This document shows positions 1 to 5,368 of a stretch of DNA of 35,350 bases, in pieces. Location of the stretch: IMG/VR virus record IMGVR_UViG_3300020213_000072, positions 1 through 35,350 of that record. One strand, written 5' to 3'. The position numbers and the translations under genes are program-made. Source of the stretch: a virus. Every line of letters begins with the position of its first letter. Within the stretch, counting starts at the first letter, position 1. The notes under the pieces are model-generated. The model was not told where the DNA came from and did no database searches. It saw nothing but the letters and a program-made list of their open reading frames with translations.

Positions 1-295
1 CGTAACCGGAACCGTTACCGTAACCGTAACCGTCACCGGAACCGGAACCGGAACCGGAACCGTAACCGTCACCGATTCCTGATCCGTAACCGCAACCGTT
101 ACCGTAACCGGAACCGGAACCGTCACCGGAACCGTCATCGGAACCGGAACCGTAACCGGAACCGTCACCGGAACCGTAACCGGAACCGTTACCGGAACCG
201 TCATCGGAACCGTCATCGGAACCGTCACCGGAACCGTCATCGGAACCGTCACCGTCACCGAATCCTGATCCGTTACCGCAGACTACGCTTTCCAT
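1..295 (-). CDS. Gly-X dipeptide repeat protein, array type MESVVCG (partial at edge)
   Basis: The ATG at 295 lies inside the last codons of the small ORF at 283-360, in another frame, with the motif ATGGAAAGCGTAG. The protein begins MESVVCGNGSGFGDG and then alternates Gly with Ser, Asp, Asn, Tyr or Phe. Several Gly residues are replaced by Asp (SDDG), showing point decay. The frame is open to the window edge. It would continue at 35350 and end at 34987 if the molecule is circular, with a one-base phase problem at the join. No catalytic motif is present. Translation, if it occurs, should rely on coupling to the upstream stop because no ribosome site is visible. The head matches the array proteins at 4838 and 5100. 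Confidence 0.5.
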   Translation of the reverse strand, partial: MESVVCGNGSGFGDGDGSDDGSGDGSDDGSDDGSGNGSGYGSGDGSGYGSGSDDGSGDGSGSGYGNGCGYGSGIGDGYGSGSGSGSGDGYGYGNGSGY

Positions 296-360
296 AGTTT
301 TTCACGCAACGTGTCCCCTAAAAACTCAGCACCATTAATTAAATCTTGAATTGTTTCCAT
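283..360 (-). CDS. chimeric spacer mini-ORF (25 aa), left copy
   Basis: The mini-ORF begins METIQDLINGAEFLGDT and ends LREKLWKA. Its ATG overlaps the TGA of the preceding array ORF (TGATG), and its TAG lies inside the start of the next array ORF. The first 20 bases match the start of the Cys-rich gene at 5619. The middle matches the tape-measure gene at 15080-15123 with 43 of 44 bases identical. The end matches the 3' end of the gene at 4644. It is therefore a recombinant linker rather than an obvious gene, although the frame is open from end to end. Two more copies lie at 5035 and 5291. Confidence 0.5.
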   Translation of the reverse strand: METIQDLINGAEFLGDTLREKLWKA

Positions 361-599
361 CACCCGATTCCGTAACCGTTACGGTTACCGTCACCGGAAC
401 CGTAACCGTCACCGAATCCGAATCCGGAACCGGAACCGTTACCGGAACCGTAACCGTCACCGTCACCGGAACCGTCACCGAATCCGAATCCGGAACCGGA
501 ACCGTTACCGGAAACGTAACCGTAACCGTAACCGGAACCGTCACCGAATCCGAATCCGGAACCGGAACCGAATCCGGAACCGGAACCTAAACTTTCCAT
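360..599 (-). CDS. Gly-X dipeptide repeat protein, array type MESL (79 aa)
   Basis: The start ATG sits in the last bases of the DUF6948-like gene (13-base overlap, ATGGAAAGTTTAG), out of frame with it. The stop is TGA in TGATG, overlapping the mini-ORF at 360. The protein starts MESLGSGSGFG and is almost wholly Gly alternating with Ser, Phe, Asp, Tyr or Asn, ending GNRNGYGIG. The same head and tail recur in the right-hand array protein at 5356. I recall Gly-X repeat ORFs following DUF6948 genes in other phages, but could not check this here. It may be a real low-complexity protein or a by-product of an array in which several frames stay open. Confidence 0.55.
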   Translation of the reverse strand: MESLGSGSGFGSGSGFGFGDGSGYGYGYVSGNGSGSGFGFGDGSGDGDGYGSGNGSGSGFGFGDGYGSGDGNRNGYGIG

Positions 600-871
600 T
601 CAGGAACCCCCGAGATGCTTTCTTTGGCTTTTTTGGTAACGTCTAATATTTCAATAGCCTCAGTCAGAACCACACTAGATACGGGAGCTGGAAATTTACA
701 TTCAAGGGGATGCGATACACCGTCGATTGCGAGCTGGCTTAAAGAGGCGGCACCTTTCCAAAACCATAACCGGCGCGCATTTTTAAGCGTGACCTCTTTA
801 CCATCTTTTTTAGACAAATTACCGGCAAAAACACCGGCGCTATTGGTTCTCACAATTACGTATTTGCTCAT
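587..871 (-). CDS. DUF6948-like phage protein
   Basis: This is a 94-residue protein beginning MSKYVIVRTNSAGVFAG, with the patterns NARRLWFWKGAASLSQLA and a C-terminal helix ending in PEWKV. These match what I remember of the DUF6948 family, small phage proteins of unknown function often sited in early or accessory operons. A strong AGGAG ribosome site lies eight bases before the ATG. It is the last ordinary gene of the minus-strand early operon. Its TAG stop is followed at once by the hexamer array, and the array ORF starts within its last four codons. The function is unknown. Confidence 0.75.
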   Translation of the reverse strand: MSKYVIVRTNSAGVFAGNLSKKDGKEVTLKNARRLWFWKGAASLSQLAIDGVSHPLECKFPAPVSSVVLTEAIEILDVTKKAKESISGVPEWKV

Positions 872-895
872 TTTTTTTCTCCTTTGATTTGTTTG

Positions 896-1090
896 TTAGA
901 AAACGGGGCCCTTAAAATGTTTTATCTTACGCTTATTTTGCCACTCAGCTATTTGCACATCTGCTATGTACCGCTTTGCTAGGTATTCAATTTCAGCATT
1001 AGCTTTTGCGGAATAATACCCCATCATATGCGCCAGTTTAAGAGAGGTGCAGGCAACCATAATTAAAAAAATGTATTCGAGTTTTGTCAT
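896..1090 (-). CDS. small single-pass membrane protein
   Basis: The start at ATG 1090 is chosen because it overlaps the TGA of the Fis-like gene (ATGA), giving translational coupling; an ATG 15 bases upstream is possible. The product begins MTKLEYIFLIMVACTSLKLAH, a hydrophobic N-terminal segment. It continues into a charged helix (AEIEYLAKRYIADVQIAEWQ) and a basic tail. This suggests an inner-membrane protein with a short cytoplasmic or periplasmic helix. No family is recognised. It lies in a chain of overlapping small genes. Confidence 0.6.
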   Translation of the reverse strand: MTKLEYIFLIMVACTSLKLAHMMGYYSAKANAEIEYLAKRYIADVQIAEWQNKRKIKHFKGPVF

Positions 1091-1341
1091 TCGGTTGGTT
1101 CCCATTTACATTTTTCATATTCTGTTTTTTTTAATTCTCTTAGTTCCGTTTCTTTTTTTGGCTTTAACCAAAACAGACCGTGACGTTTAAGCATGACCGT
1201 AAATGTCGACCTGCTAACACCGAGCAATCTAGCAGCCGCCGCCTTAACTCCACCGGATCGCTCTAGGGCCTGCTTAATTAGGTTCAATTCAACCTCTTTA
1301 ACAAGCTTGTGGCAGTCGATTGGAAATTTTATTTTTGTCAT
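1087..1341 (-). CDS. Fis-type helix-turn-helix protein
   Basis: This is an 84-residue protein. Residues about 17-55 (from VELNLIKQALERSGGV through AAARLLGVSRST) match the C-terminal Fis/NtrC-type helix-turn-helix (HTH_8): a long helix, a Gly turn, then the AA.LLG.SR.T recognition unit. The rest is a basic tail. The start ATG overlaps the TAA of the zinc-ribbon gene (TAATG). It could regulate the early region or act as a small architectural DNA-binding protein; the target is unknown. The HTH assignment is firm, the role is inferred. Confidence 0.75.
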   Translation of the reverse strand: MTKIKFPIDCHKLVKEVELNLIKQALERSGGVKAAAARLLGVSRSTFTVMLKRHGLFWLKPKKETELRELKKTEYEKCKWEPTE

Positions 1342-1565
1342 TATTTTGCCGAGTCTGATTTATTTAATTTTTTTTCTTCCATCCACGTTTTGCAAGCCGA
1401 ACACCAAAGAGTTCCCTGTGAGTTGTAACTAAAAAGATGATTACCGCATGTGCAGTTGTATTTTTTTGTTTCAATGGTCGTAATCTTGCGGTTAAAGCTC
1501 ATCGTGGCCCATCCATACGGTTTTTTGTCTAATTTAGAAATCTCTTTTAATTTATTTATCGCCAT
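1341..1565 (-). CDS. small zinc-ribbon protein
   Basis: This is a 74-residue protein with a four-cysteine zinc ribbon: CTCG near residue 38, then CSAC about 20 residues later, in a compact beta context (NHLFSYNSQGTLWCSAC). The N-terminus is helical and basic, the C-terminus lysine-rich. The start overlaps the end of the upstream gene by a few bases and the stop overlaps the start of the Fis-like gene. Ribbons of this sort usually bind nucleic acid or serve as protein interfaces. The specific role is unknown. Confidence 0.6.
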   Translation of the reverse strand: MAINKLKEISKLDKKPYGWATMSFNRKITTIETKKYNCTCGNHLFSYNSQGTLWCSACKTWMEEKKLNKSDSAK

Positions 1566-1750
1566 ATTTCCCCGTCGCTGCCAGTGTCGGGACTAAACTC
1601 GCTTGTGTCGTCGCCGTTTTGTTTTGTTGTGTGCGAGCAGATTTTCCGTTTTTGGATTAAATCTTCGACCGTGTTTTTTAGTCTGATGATTTCACCCAAA
1701 AGCTCTGCGATGTTGTCGGAAATGCGCTCGTCGTGTGTTTTTTCGCTCAT
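1556..1750 (-). CDS. small helical protein, unknown
   Basis: The chosen start is ATG 1750 (MSEKTHDERISDNIAELLGE). The longer reading frame would run 33 bases further into the upstream gene than needed. The product has 64 residues, with a central amphipathic helix (ISDNIAELLGEIIRLKNTVEDLIQ) that could form a short coiled coil, and an acidic tail. The stop overlaps the start of the zinc-ribbon gene. No family is recognised. The gene's position in the overlapping operon supports expression. Confidence 0.5.
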   Translation of the reverse strand: MSEKTHDERISDNIAELLGEIIRLKNTVEDLIQKRKICSHTTKQNGDDTSEFSPDTGSDGEIWR

Positions 1751-1782
1751 AATATTTTTCTTATCCGAATCTGTAAAATTGA

Positions 1783-2109
1783 TCAAAACAACTGCCCTGG
1801 AAAGGTGACGCGTCCGGCCTTGGAAAACAACACCCACTTATTTTTTTGCCATTGGTAATGCGCCGAATATCGCTTACCGAAAATCACCAACGTATGATCC
1901 TCTGTTAAAGAAGATTGCTCTGGTAATGGCCCTGCAATTTCTTCGCCTCCATTTTCGTAAATAAGTTTAGTGCCAAAAAATATCCTAGAAACCCAGGCGT
2001 GCTCCGAGCGGTAGGGCCAGTACTCGTCTTCGTGCGGAAGCTCCCACGGATAAAACTCACAGGCGTAACATTTGCGATTCCATTTTTCAGAAAGCATCGG
2101 CCTAAACAT
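1783..2109 (-). CDS. hypothetical early protein, 108 aa
   Basis: The protein is rich in aromatic residues, with a Cys pair near the N-terminus (RKCYACEFYPW) and many Trp and Tyr residues (WPYRSEHAWVS, HYQWQKNKWVLF). It looks like a compact beta domain. No family is recognised. The start at 2109 has no clear ribosome site; an internal ATG at 2097 is an alternative. It lies between the HNH gene and the small helical gene in the same operon. Confidence 0.5.
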   Translation of the reverse strand: MFRPMLSEKWNRKCYACEFYPWELPHEDEYWPYRSEHAWVSRIFFGTKLIYENGGEEIAGPLPEQSSLTEDHTLVIFGKRYSAHYQWQKNKWVLFSKAGRVTFPGQLF

Positions 2110-2129
2110 AAAAGACGTTTAACAAATTT

Positions 2130-2375
2130 TTAAGATCTTCTCAATTTCATAATTCCAAACTCACAAACAAAGTGCCAGCCCTTTAATTTTAAAACTTCTA
2201 AGATCTTCGGCCTTAACAAACTAAGCTTGTAAAATCCGGATTGATGCTGGTAACCGTGATCACGGCGACACAGCAAGATCGTATTTGATTCGGATTCGTC
2301 ACCGCCCGCACCTCTAGATTTTATGTGTGCAACATCAACGACATCGATTGATCCGCACGCCTGGCAAATCTTCAT
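2130..2375 (-). CDS. HNH endonuclease
   Basis: This is an 81-residue HNH nuclease. It shows CQAC at residues 4-7, AHIKSRGAGG with His17, Asn31 in SNTILLC, then C36, D39-H40 and H44 (RRDHGYQHQSG). This is the compact zinc-dependent HNH fold with the His-Lys-x-Arg-Gly-x-Gly-Gly loop typical of phage and Lambda-type HNH proteins. Expected activity is metal-dependent nicking or cleavage of DNA, perhaps in replication, recombination or packaging. The start ATG overlaps the stop of the preceding gene (ATGA). It is far from the terminase genes, so a role in DNA processing is as likely as packaging. Confidence 0.8.
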   Translation of the reverse strand: MKICQACGSIDVVDVAHIKSRGAGGDESESNTILLCRRDHGYQHQSGFYKLSLLRPKILEVLKLKGWHFVCEFGIMKLRRS

Positions 2376-2596
2376 GCGGCCTTTTTTAAAGGGATGTCGG
2401 TAAATATTTTGTATTTATTTTTTAGCCACAACGCAAGAGCTTCGTTTTCTTTTTCGCCGCACATGTGTCTTTGTATTTTATGTAACTCAAGTTCGTACTC
2501 GTCTAAATATGCTTTTCTTAACCAGTCTAAAAACTCGACGGCTCTTGGTTCGTTCATAATTTTATTGGTAATTTGCATTGATTCAACAATTCTCAC
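2372..2596 (-). CDS. hypothetical early protein, 74 aa (GTG start)
   Basis: The GTG start at 2596 overlaps the TGA of the upstream small gene (GTGA). An AAGGGG ribosome site lies about eight bases before it, which decides this start over the ATG six codons in. The protein is mostly helical (EPRAVEFLDWLRKAYLDEYE, LHKIQRHMCGEKENEALALW) with a Trp-rich middle. No family is recognised. Confidence 0.55.
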   Translation of the reverse strand: MRIVESMQITNKIMNEPRAVEFLDWLRKAYLDEYELELHKIQRHMCGEKENEALALWLKNKYKIFTDIPLKKAA

Positions 2597-2733
2597 AGCT
2601 CAAGCCCCTTTAGAGCTGTCTGTCTGGAAATTTCATACGCTAGTTTTAACCAGTCAAAACCATTAGCGTCAAACTCAGGAATATCACCAGCAAGAATACG
2701 TATAGCAAGCTCTCTGTATTGATCACATGTCAC
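2593..2733 (-). CDS. tiny early ORF, 46 aa
   Basis: The GTG at 2733 overlaps the TGA of the upstream gene (GTGA), and its own TGA overlaps the next GTG. The product begins MTCDQYRELAIRILAGD and ends in an amphipathic helix (WLKLAYEISRQTALKGLEL). It is too short for a family call. The unbroken chain of GTGA and ATGA overlaps is the main reason to believe it is translated. Confidence 0.45.
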   Translation of the reverse strand: MTCDQYRELAIRILAGDIPEFDANGFDWLKLAYEISRQTALKGLEL

Positions 2734-2888
2734 TTCAAAATATCCGGGCGGGCTTTTTTTATACAAAGTTTAATGAACGCCGTTAACGTAATTTTACGCA
2801 GTTTTGCAGCCAAAAAAAGCTTGTTAAATTCACTCTGTCTAAACCTGACACCAACTAATCTGTCCAGGTTGTTTTTTATATTCGACAT
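2730..2888 (-). CDS. possible ribbon-helix-helix protein, 52 aa
   Basis: This is the first gene of the minus-strand early operon. The product (MSNIKNNLDRLVGVRFRQSE, then FNKLFLAAKLRKITLTAFIK) has the shape of a CopG/Arc-type ribbon-helix-helix: a short beta strand (VGVRF), a helix, a turn (KITLTAF) and a second helix. Such proteins often autoregulate, and the palindromic intergenic region lies immediately upstream. The family call is tentative because the sequence is short and lacks a clear glycine turn. Confidence 0.45.
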   Translation of the reverse strand: MSNIKNNLDRLVGVRFRQSEFNKLFLAAKLRKITLTAFIKLCIKKARPDILK

Positions 2889-2922
2889 AAAACATTAATA
2901 ACATATCTCTTGATAATCCTCA

Positions 2923-2935
2923 ACGGTTTGTTAAA
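2923..2935 (+). promoter_or_regulatory. 13-base motif shared by two divergent intergenic regions (copy 1)
   Basis: The motif ACGGTTTGTTAAA occurs here between the divergent early operons. It occurs again at 31789-31801 between the divergent ParB-like and membrane-protein genes. Both copies have the same orientation in the window. The placement suggests a phage regulator site or promoter element, but there is no direct evidence. Confidence 0.35.
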
Positions 2936-2956
2936 CAGACTTATCGCAACACAAGG

Positions 2957-2999
2957 CCCAGGGGTCATTGAGGTACCTCCCAGTATTCTGACCTCTGGG
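2957..2999. promoter_or_regulatory. candidate operator: nested inverted repeats before recT
   Basis: An 11-base inverted repeat with one mismatch (CCCAGGGGTCA at 2957-2967 and TGACCTCTGGG at 2989-2999) encloses a perfect 10-base palindrome GAGGTACCTC at 2970-2979. It lies 17 bases before the recT start. This fits a regulator-binding region or a hairpin in the recT leader. The regulator is not known; the Fis-like or RHH-like proteins of the same region are candidates. Confidence 0.45.
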
Positions 3000-3015
3000 T
3001 AATTTAGGAGAGAAA

Positions 3016-3882
3016 TTGGACAAATCAAAATCATTGACGGCAGTTGAAACAAACCTGATTGCACATCAGGGCCAGGCCTGGACAAGTGAGCAAATTGAAC
3101 TTGTCAAACGGACTATATGCAGGGATGCAACCGACGACGAACTAACCTTATTTCGTCACGTCTGTCAGCGAACCGGCCTTGACCCGTTTGCTAGACAAAT
3201 TTACGCGCTCCAGAGAAGCGTGTGGAACGCAAAAACAAATTCAAAAGAGTGGGTGATGAGTATACAGACTTCTATTGATGGGTTTCGGTTGATCGCCGAG
3301 CGTACTGGAAAATATCAGGGTCAAGTGGGCCCGTTTTGGTGTGGGGCTGACGGTGTATGGCGTGATGTGTGGCTTGAAAAAACCGCACCGGCAGCCTCTA
3401 AAGTCGGCGTATGGAAAACTGGCGCAAAAGAGCCAACGTTTGCCGTTGCGAGGTTTGACGCCTACGCTCAAACAAAATCAGACGGAAGCCTTAATTCAAT
3501 GTGGTCGAAAATGGGCGATAACCAACTAGCCAAATGCGCAGAGGCACTGGCCCTTAGGAAGGCATTCCCACAAGAACTTTCCGGATTGTATTCTTCCGAC
3601 GAAATGGGCCAGGCCAACAACGCACATGAAAATAATTTAACACCAAACAATCCGACACACATAGCGCCTCAAATCGAGCCGACGGCTGACCCCAGAATAG
3701 AACTAGGCAAACAAATTCGAGCAGCCACAAATAAACTGGGCATGAACGCTGATGGTTTGAAAGAAATGGTATTTGAACAATATAAAACCACAACGGACAG
3801 TCTAACAAACGACCAAATGGTGGATTTGCTAAACAATATTCATTTTGAAATTGGCCGAAAGGGGAAACGTCATGAGTGGTAG
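3016..3882 (+). CDS. bet: RecT/Bet-family single-strand annealing protein
   Basis: This is a 288-residue protein of the phage Bet/RecT annealing family, which binds single-stranded DNA and anneals complementary strands. Supporting segments are GLDPFARQIYALQR near residue 55, SIQTSIDGFRLIAERTGKY near 85, then DNQLAKCAEALALRKAFP and the closing LSGLYSSDEM. The start is TTG, decided by a strong TAGGAG site six bases upstream. It heads the plus-strand early operon, and the next gene overlaps its end by 11 bases. No 5'-3' exonuclease partner is seen beside it. Its location between the two inverted hexamer arrays makes it the natural suspect for their rearrangement. Confidence 0.9.
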   Translation: MDKSKSLTAVETNLIAHQGQAWTSEQIELVKRTICRDATDDELTLFRHVCQRTGLDPFARQIYALQRSVWNAKTNSKEWVMSIQTSIDGFRLIAERTGKYQGQVGPFWCGADGVWRDVWLEKTAPAASKVGVWKTGAKEPTFAVARFDAYAQTKSDGSLNSMWSKMGDNQLAKCAEALALRKAFPQELSGLYSSDEMGQANNAHENNLTPNNPTHIAPQIEPTADPRIELGKQIRAATNKLGMNADGLKEMVFEQYKTTTDSLTNDQMVDLLNNIHFEIGRKGKRHEW

Positions 3883-4654
3883 CATTGTCGAGTTTGATTC
3901 ATTAAAATCTGATATCTCGATTTTTTTGTCTCCAGTTAAAACCATTACCGTTAGCGACTTTAAGTCCGCGCAGTCTGCCATTGAGGCGGCTAAAAAGGTT
4001 AGGGGTTTCATAAAGCGGGTTGATACAGTTCAAAAGTTATTGGTTGAGCCACTTAACATCCAGGTAAAAACGATTAATGCTTTTGCTAAGGACATCAAAC
4101 AGCCGTTACTTGACGCAGAGTCTTTTATCAAAGCGCGCCTTGTCGCGTTCGAAATAGAACAAGAAAAAATCCGAGAATCAGAAAAAAAGAAACTAGAGGA
4201 ATCCCGAAAGATAGCCGAGTCCGAACTTCTTGCAAAACAAGAAGCCGCGCGGCTCGCTCTACTCGAAAACATAAAAGAGGATAAAGAAGTTTCTGACATT
4301 TTTGGAGCAGGTCCGGAGGCGGTTCCATCCGAAGAAAAGATTGCCGAGTTTGATCAAAAAGCCGCCGAGGCGCTCCTCGTTACAAAAGGACATTTTGAGG
4401 CCAAAAACTGGGAAATCAATCAAATGGGAGTTAAAAACTCTAGAAAAACATGGAAATGCGAGCTTACAGATATTGAATCTGTCCCTAAAGAATACTTAAT
4501 TAAGCAACTAAACTCACAGGCAGTTCTTGCAATGGCGCGCGCTGGAGTTACAAACATTCCGGGCGTGCGCATTTGGCAAGAGACGACGGTCGCAATTGGC
4601 GACCACACCTACATTCCACGCAAGGCGCTTGGTATGAAATCTTATGAACCCTAA
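3872..4654 (+). CDS. coiled-coil protein of the recombination operon
   Basis: The start is ATG 3872 (MSGSIVEFDSLK), with an AGGGG site upstream, rather than the earlier in-frame ATG inside recT. The 260-residue protein is helical through residues 20-155. It has a long charged coiled coil (EQEKIRESEKKKLEESRKIA) and a small C-terminal domain (WEINQMGVKNSRKTWKCELT, then IPGVRIWQETTV). Proteins of this build are often encoded next to phage annealing proteins and may help load or regulate them. No enzymatic motif is visible. The function is inferred only from position. Confidence 0.6.
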   Translation: MSGSIVEFDSLKSDISIFLSPVKTITVSDFKSAQSAIEAAKKVRGFIKRVDTVQKLLVEPLNIQVKTINAFAKDIKQPLLDAESFIKARLVAFEIEQEKIRESEKKKLEESRKIAESELLAKQEAARLALLENIKEDKEVSDIFGAGPEAVPSEEKIAEFDQKAAEALLVTKGHFEAKNWEINQMGVKNSRKTWKCELTDIESVPKEYLIKQLNSQAVLAMARAGVTNIPGVRIWQETTVAIGDHTYIPRKALGMKSYEP

Positions 4655-4850
4655 TCGCGTAACTCTTCCAATTAGAGAACTTGTAGAACTAAACACACAA
4701 AACGGTTTTTTAATCGGGTGCGTACTGGGAATTTTAGCAAAATATGACATTTTAATTTTAGAAGAAGACGCTGTCAGGCTTCGTGACGTTGGTATTAGCG
4801 TTCCTGAGCTGAGAGGGGACACGTTGCGTGAAAAACTATGGAAAGCGTAG
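4644..4850 (+). CDS. hypothetical protein, 68 aa, last gene before right arrays
   Basis: The start ATG overlaps the stop of the coiled-coil gene. The protein begins MNPNRVTLPIRELVELNTQ. It has a hydrophobic stretch (GFLIGCVLGILAKYDILIL) and ends GDTLREKLWKA. No family is recognised. Its last 36 or so bases recur in every spacer mini-ORF on both sides of the early region, so its 3' end has been copied with the array. The array ORF starts inside its last four codons, with the same 13-base geometry as at the DUF6948-like gene. Confidence 0.6.
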   Translation: MNPNRVTLPIRELVELNTQNGFLIGCVLGILAKYDILILEEDAVRLRDVGISVPELRGDTLREKLWKA

Positions 4851-5035
4851 TCTGCGGTAACGGATCAGGATTCGGTGACGGTTCCGGTTCCGGATTCGGT
4901 TCCGGTTCCGGTTCCGGTAACGGTTCCGGTTACGGATTCGGTTACGGTTCCGGTTCCGGATTCGGATTCGGTGACGGTTCCGGTTCCGGTTCCGGTGACG
5001 GTTACGGTTCCGGTGACGGTGACGGAATCGGGTGA
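4838..5035 (+). CDS. Gly-X dipeptide repeat protein, type MESVVCG, right copy 1
   Basis: This is a 65-residue protein starting MESVVCGNGSGFGDG and continuing as Gly alternating with Ser, Phe, Asn, Tyr and Asp, ending GDGDGIG. The ATG overlaps the end of the gene at 4644, and the TGA overlaps the mini-ORF at 5035. No ribosome site of its own is visible, so re-initiation is the likely route. The head is shared with the left array at 295 and the copy at 5100. Confidence 0.55.
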   Translation: MESVVCGNGSGFGDGSGSGFGSGSGSGNGSGYGFGYGSGSGFGFGDGSGSGSGDGYGSGDGDGIG

Positions 5036-5112
5036 TGGAAACAATTCAAGATTTAATTAATGGTGCTGAGTTTTTAGGGGACACGTTGCGTGAAAAACTA
5101 TGGAAAGCGTAG
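5035..5112 (+). CDS. chimeric spacer mini-ORF (25 aa), right copy 1
   Basis: This has the same 25-residue product as at 283-360, ending LREKLWKA, and starts in TGATG. It contains the tape-measure-like segment (DLINGAEFLGDT) joined to the copied 3' end of the gene at 4644. Whether it is translated is unknown. It is listed because the frame is conserved in all three spacers. Confidence 0.45.
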   Translation: METIQDLINGAEFLGDTLREKLWKA

Positions 5113-5291
5113 TCTGCGGTAACGGATCAGGATTCGGTGACGGTTCCGGATCAGGATTCGGTAACGGTGACGGTTCCGGATTCGGATTCGGTGACGGTTC
5201 CGGTTCCGGTGACGGTTCCGGTTACGGTTCCGGTTCCGGATTCGGTTCCGGTTCCGGTTCCGGTTCCGGTTCCGGTGACGGAATCGGGTGA
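5100..5291 (+). CDS. Gly-X dipeptide repeat protein, type MESVVCG, right copy 2
   Basis: This is a 63-residue protein with head MESVVCGNGSGFGDGSGSGF and tail GSGDGIG. It consists of Gly alternating with Ser, Asp, Phe, Tyr and Asn throughout. Start and stop overlap the flanking mini-ORFs exactly as in the other copies. The unit order differs from copy 1 after the first dozen residues, which shows independent evolution of the array body while the head is retained. Confidence 0.5.
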   Translation: MESVVCGNGSGFGDGSGSGFGNGDGSGFGFGDGSGSGDGSGYGSGSGFGSGSGSGSGSGDGIG

Positions 5292-5368
5292 TGGAAACAA
5301 TTCAAGATTTAATTAATGGTGCTGAGTTTTTAGGGGACACGTTGCGTGAAAAACTATGGAAAGTTTAG
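5291..5368 (+). CDS. chimeric spacer mini-ORF, right copy 2 (ends KV)
   Basis: This matches the other mini-ORFs except that its last codons read LREKLWKV. The end switches from the 4644-type tail (AAAGCGTAG) to the DUF6948-type tail (AAAGTTTAG) within the shared bases ATGGAAAG. This is direct sequence evidence of exchange between the left and right array loci. Confidence 0.45.
   Translation: METIQDLINGAEFLGDTLREKLWKV

Larger units (their letters stand above)
1..590 (-). repeat. left hexanucleotide arrays (CGGNNN units)
   Basis: Read on the minus strand, this block is built of hexamers starting CGG and followed mostly by TTC, TTA, TGA, TAA, ATT or ATC, in an irregular order. Two arrays are present: about 363-586 and 1-275, separated by a unique spacer at 276-362. 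The second runs off the window edge and probably continues at 35350. The order of units is not a simple tandem copy, so each array is a distinct string over a small hexamer alphabet. The same units occur in opposite orientation at 4851-5616. Confidence 0.95.

Noticed and set aside
276-362. Diversity-generating retroelement template or variable repeat
   Set aside because: No reverse transcriptase is encoded and the copies do not differ at adenines. The chimeric joins at short homologies fit annealing or template switching better.
351-590. Plus-strand frame rich in Thr-Val and Glu-Ser repeats, and similar frames at 335, 4875, 5417 and 34971
   Set aside because: The hexamers leave several frames open on both strands. 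Only the Gly-X frame has the conserved start and stop overlaps with flanking genes.
1-590. CRISPR array
   Set aside because: There are no repeat-spacer units of 25-40 bases and no cas genes. The repeat unit is six bases and the spacers are copies of phage genes.
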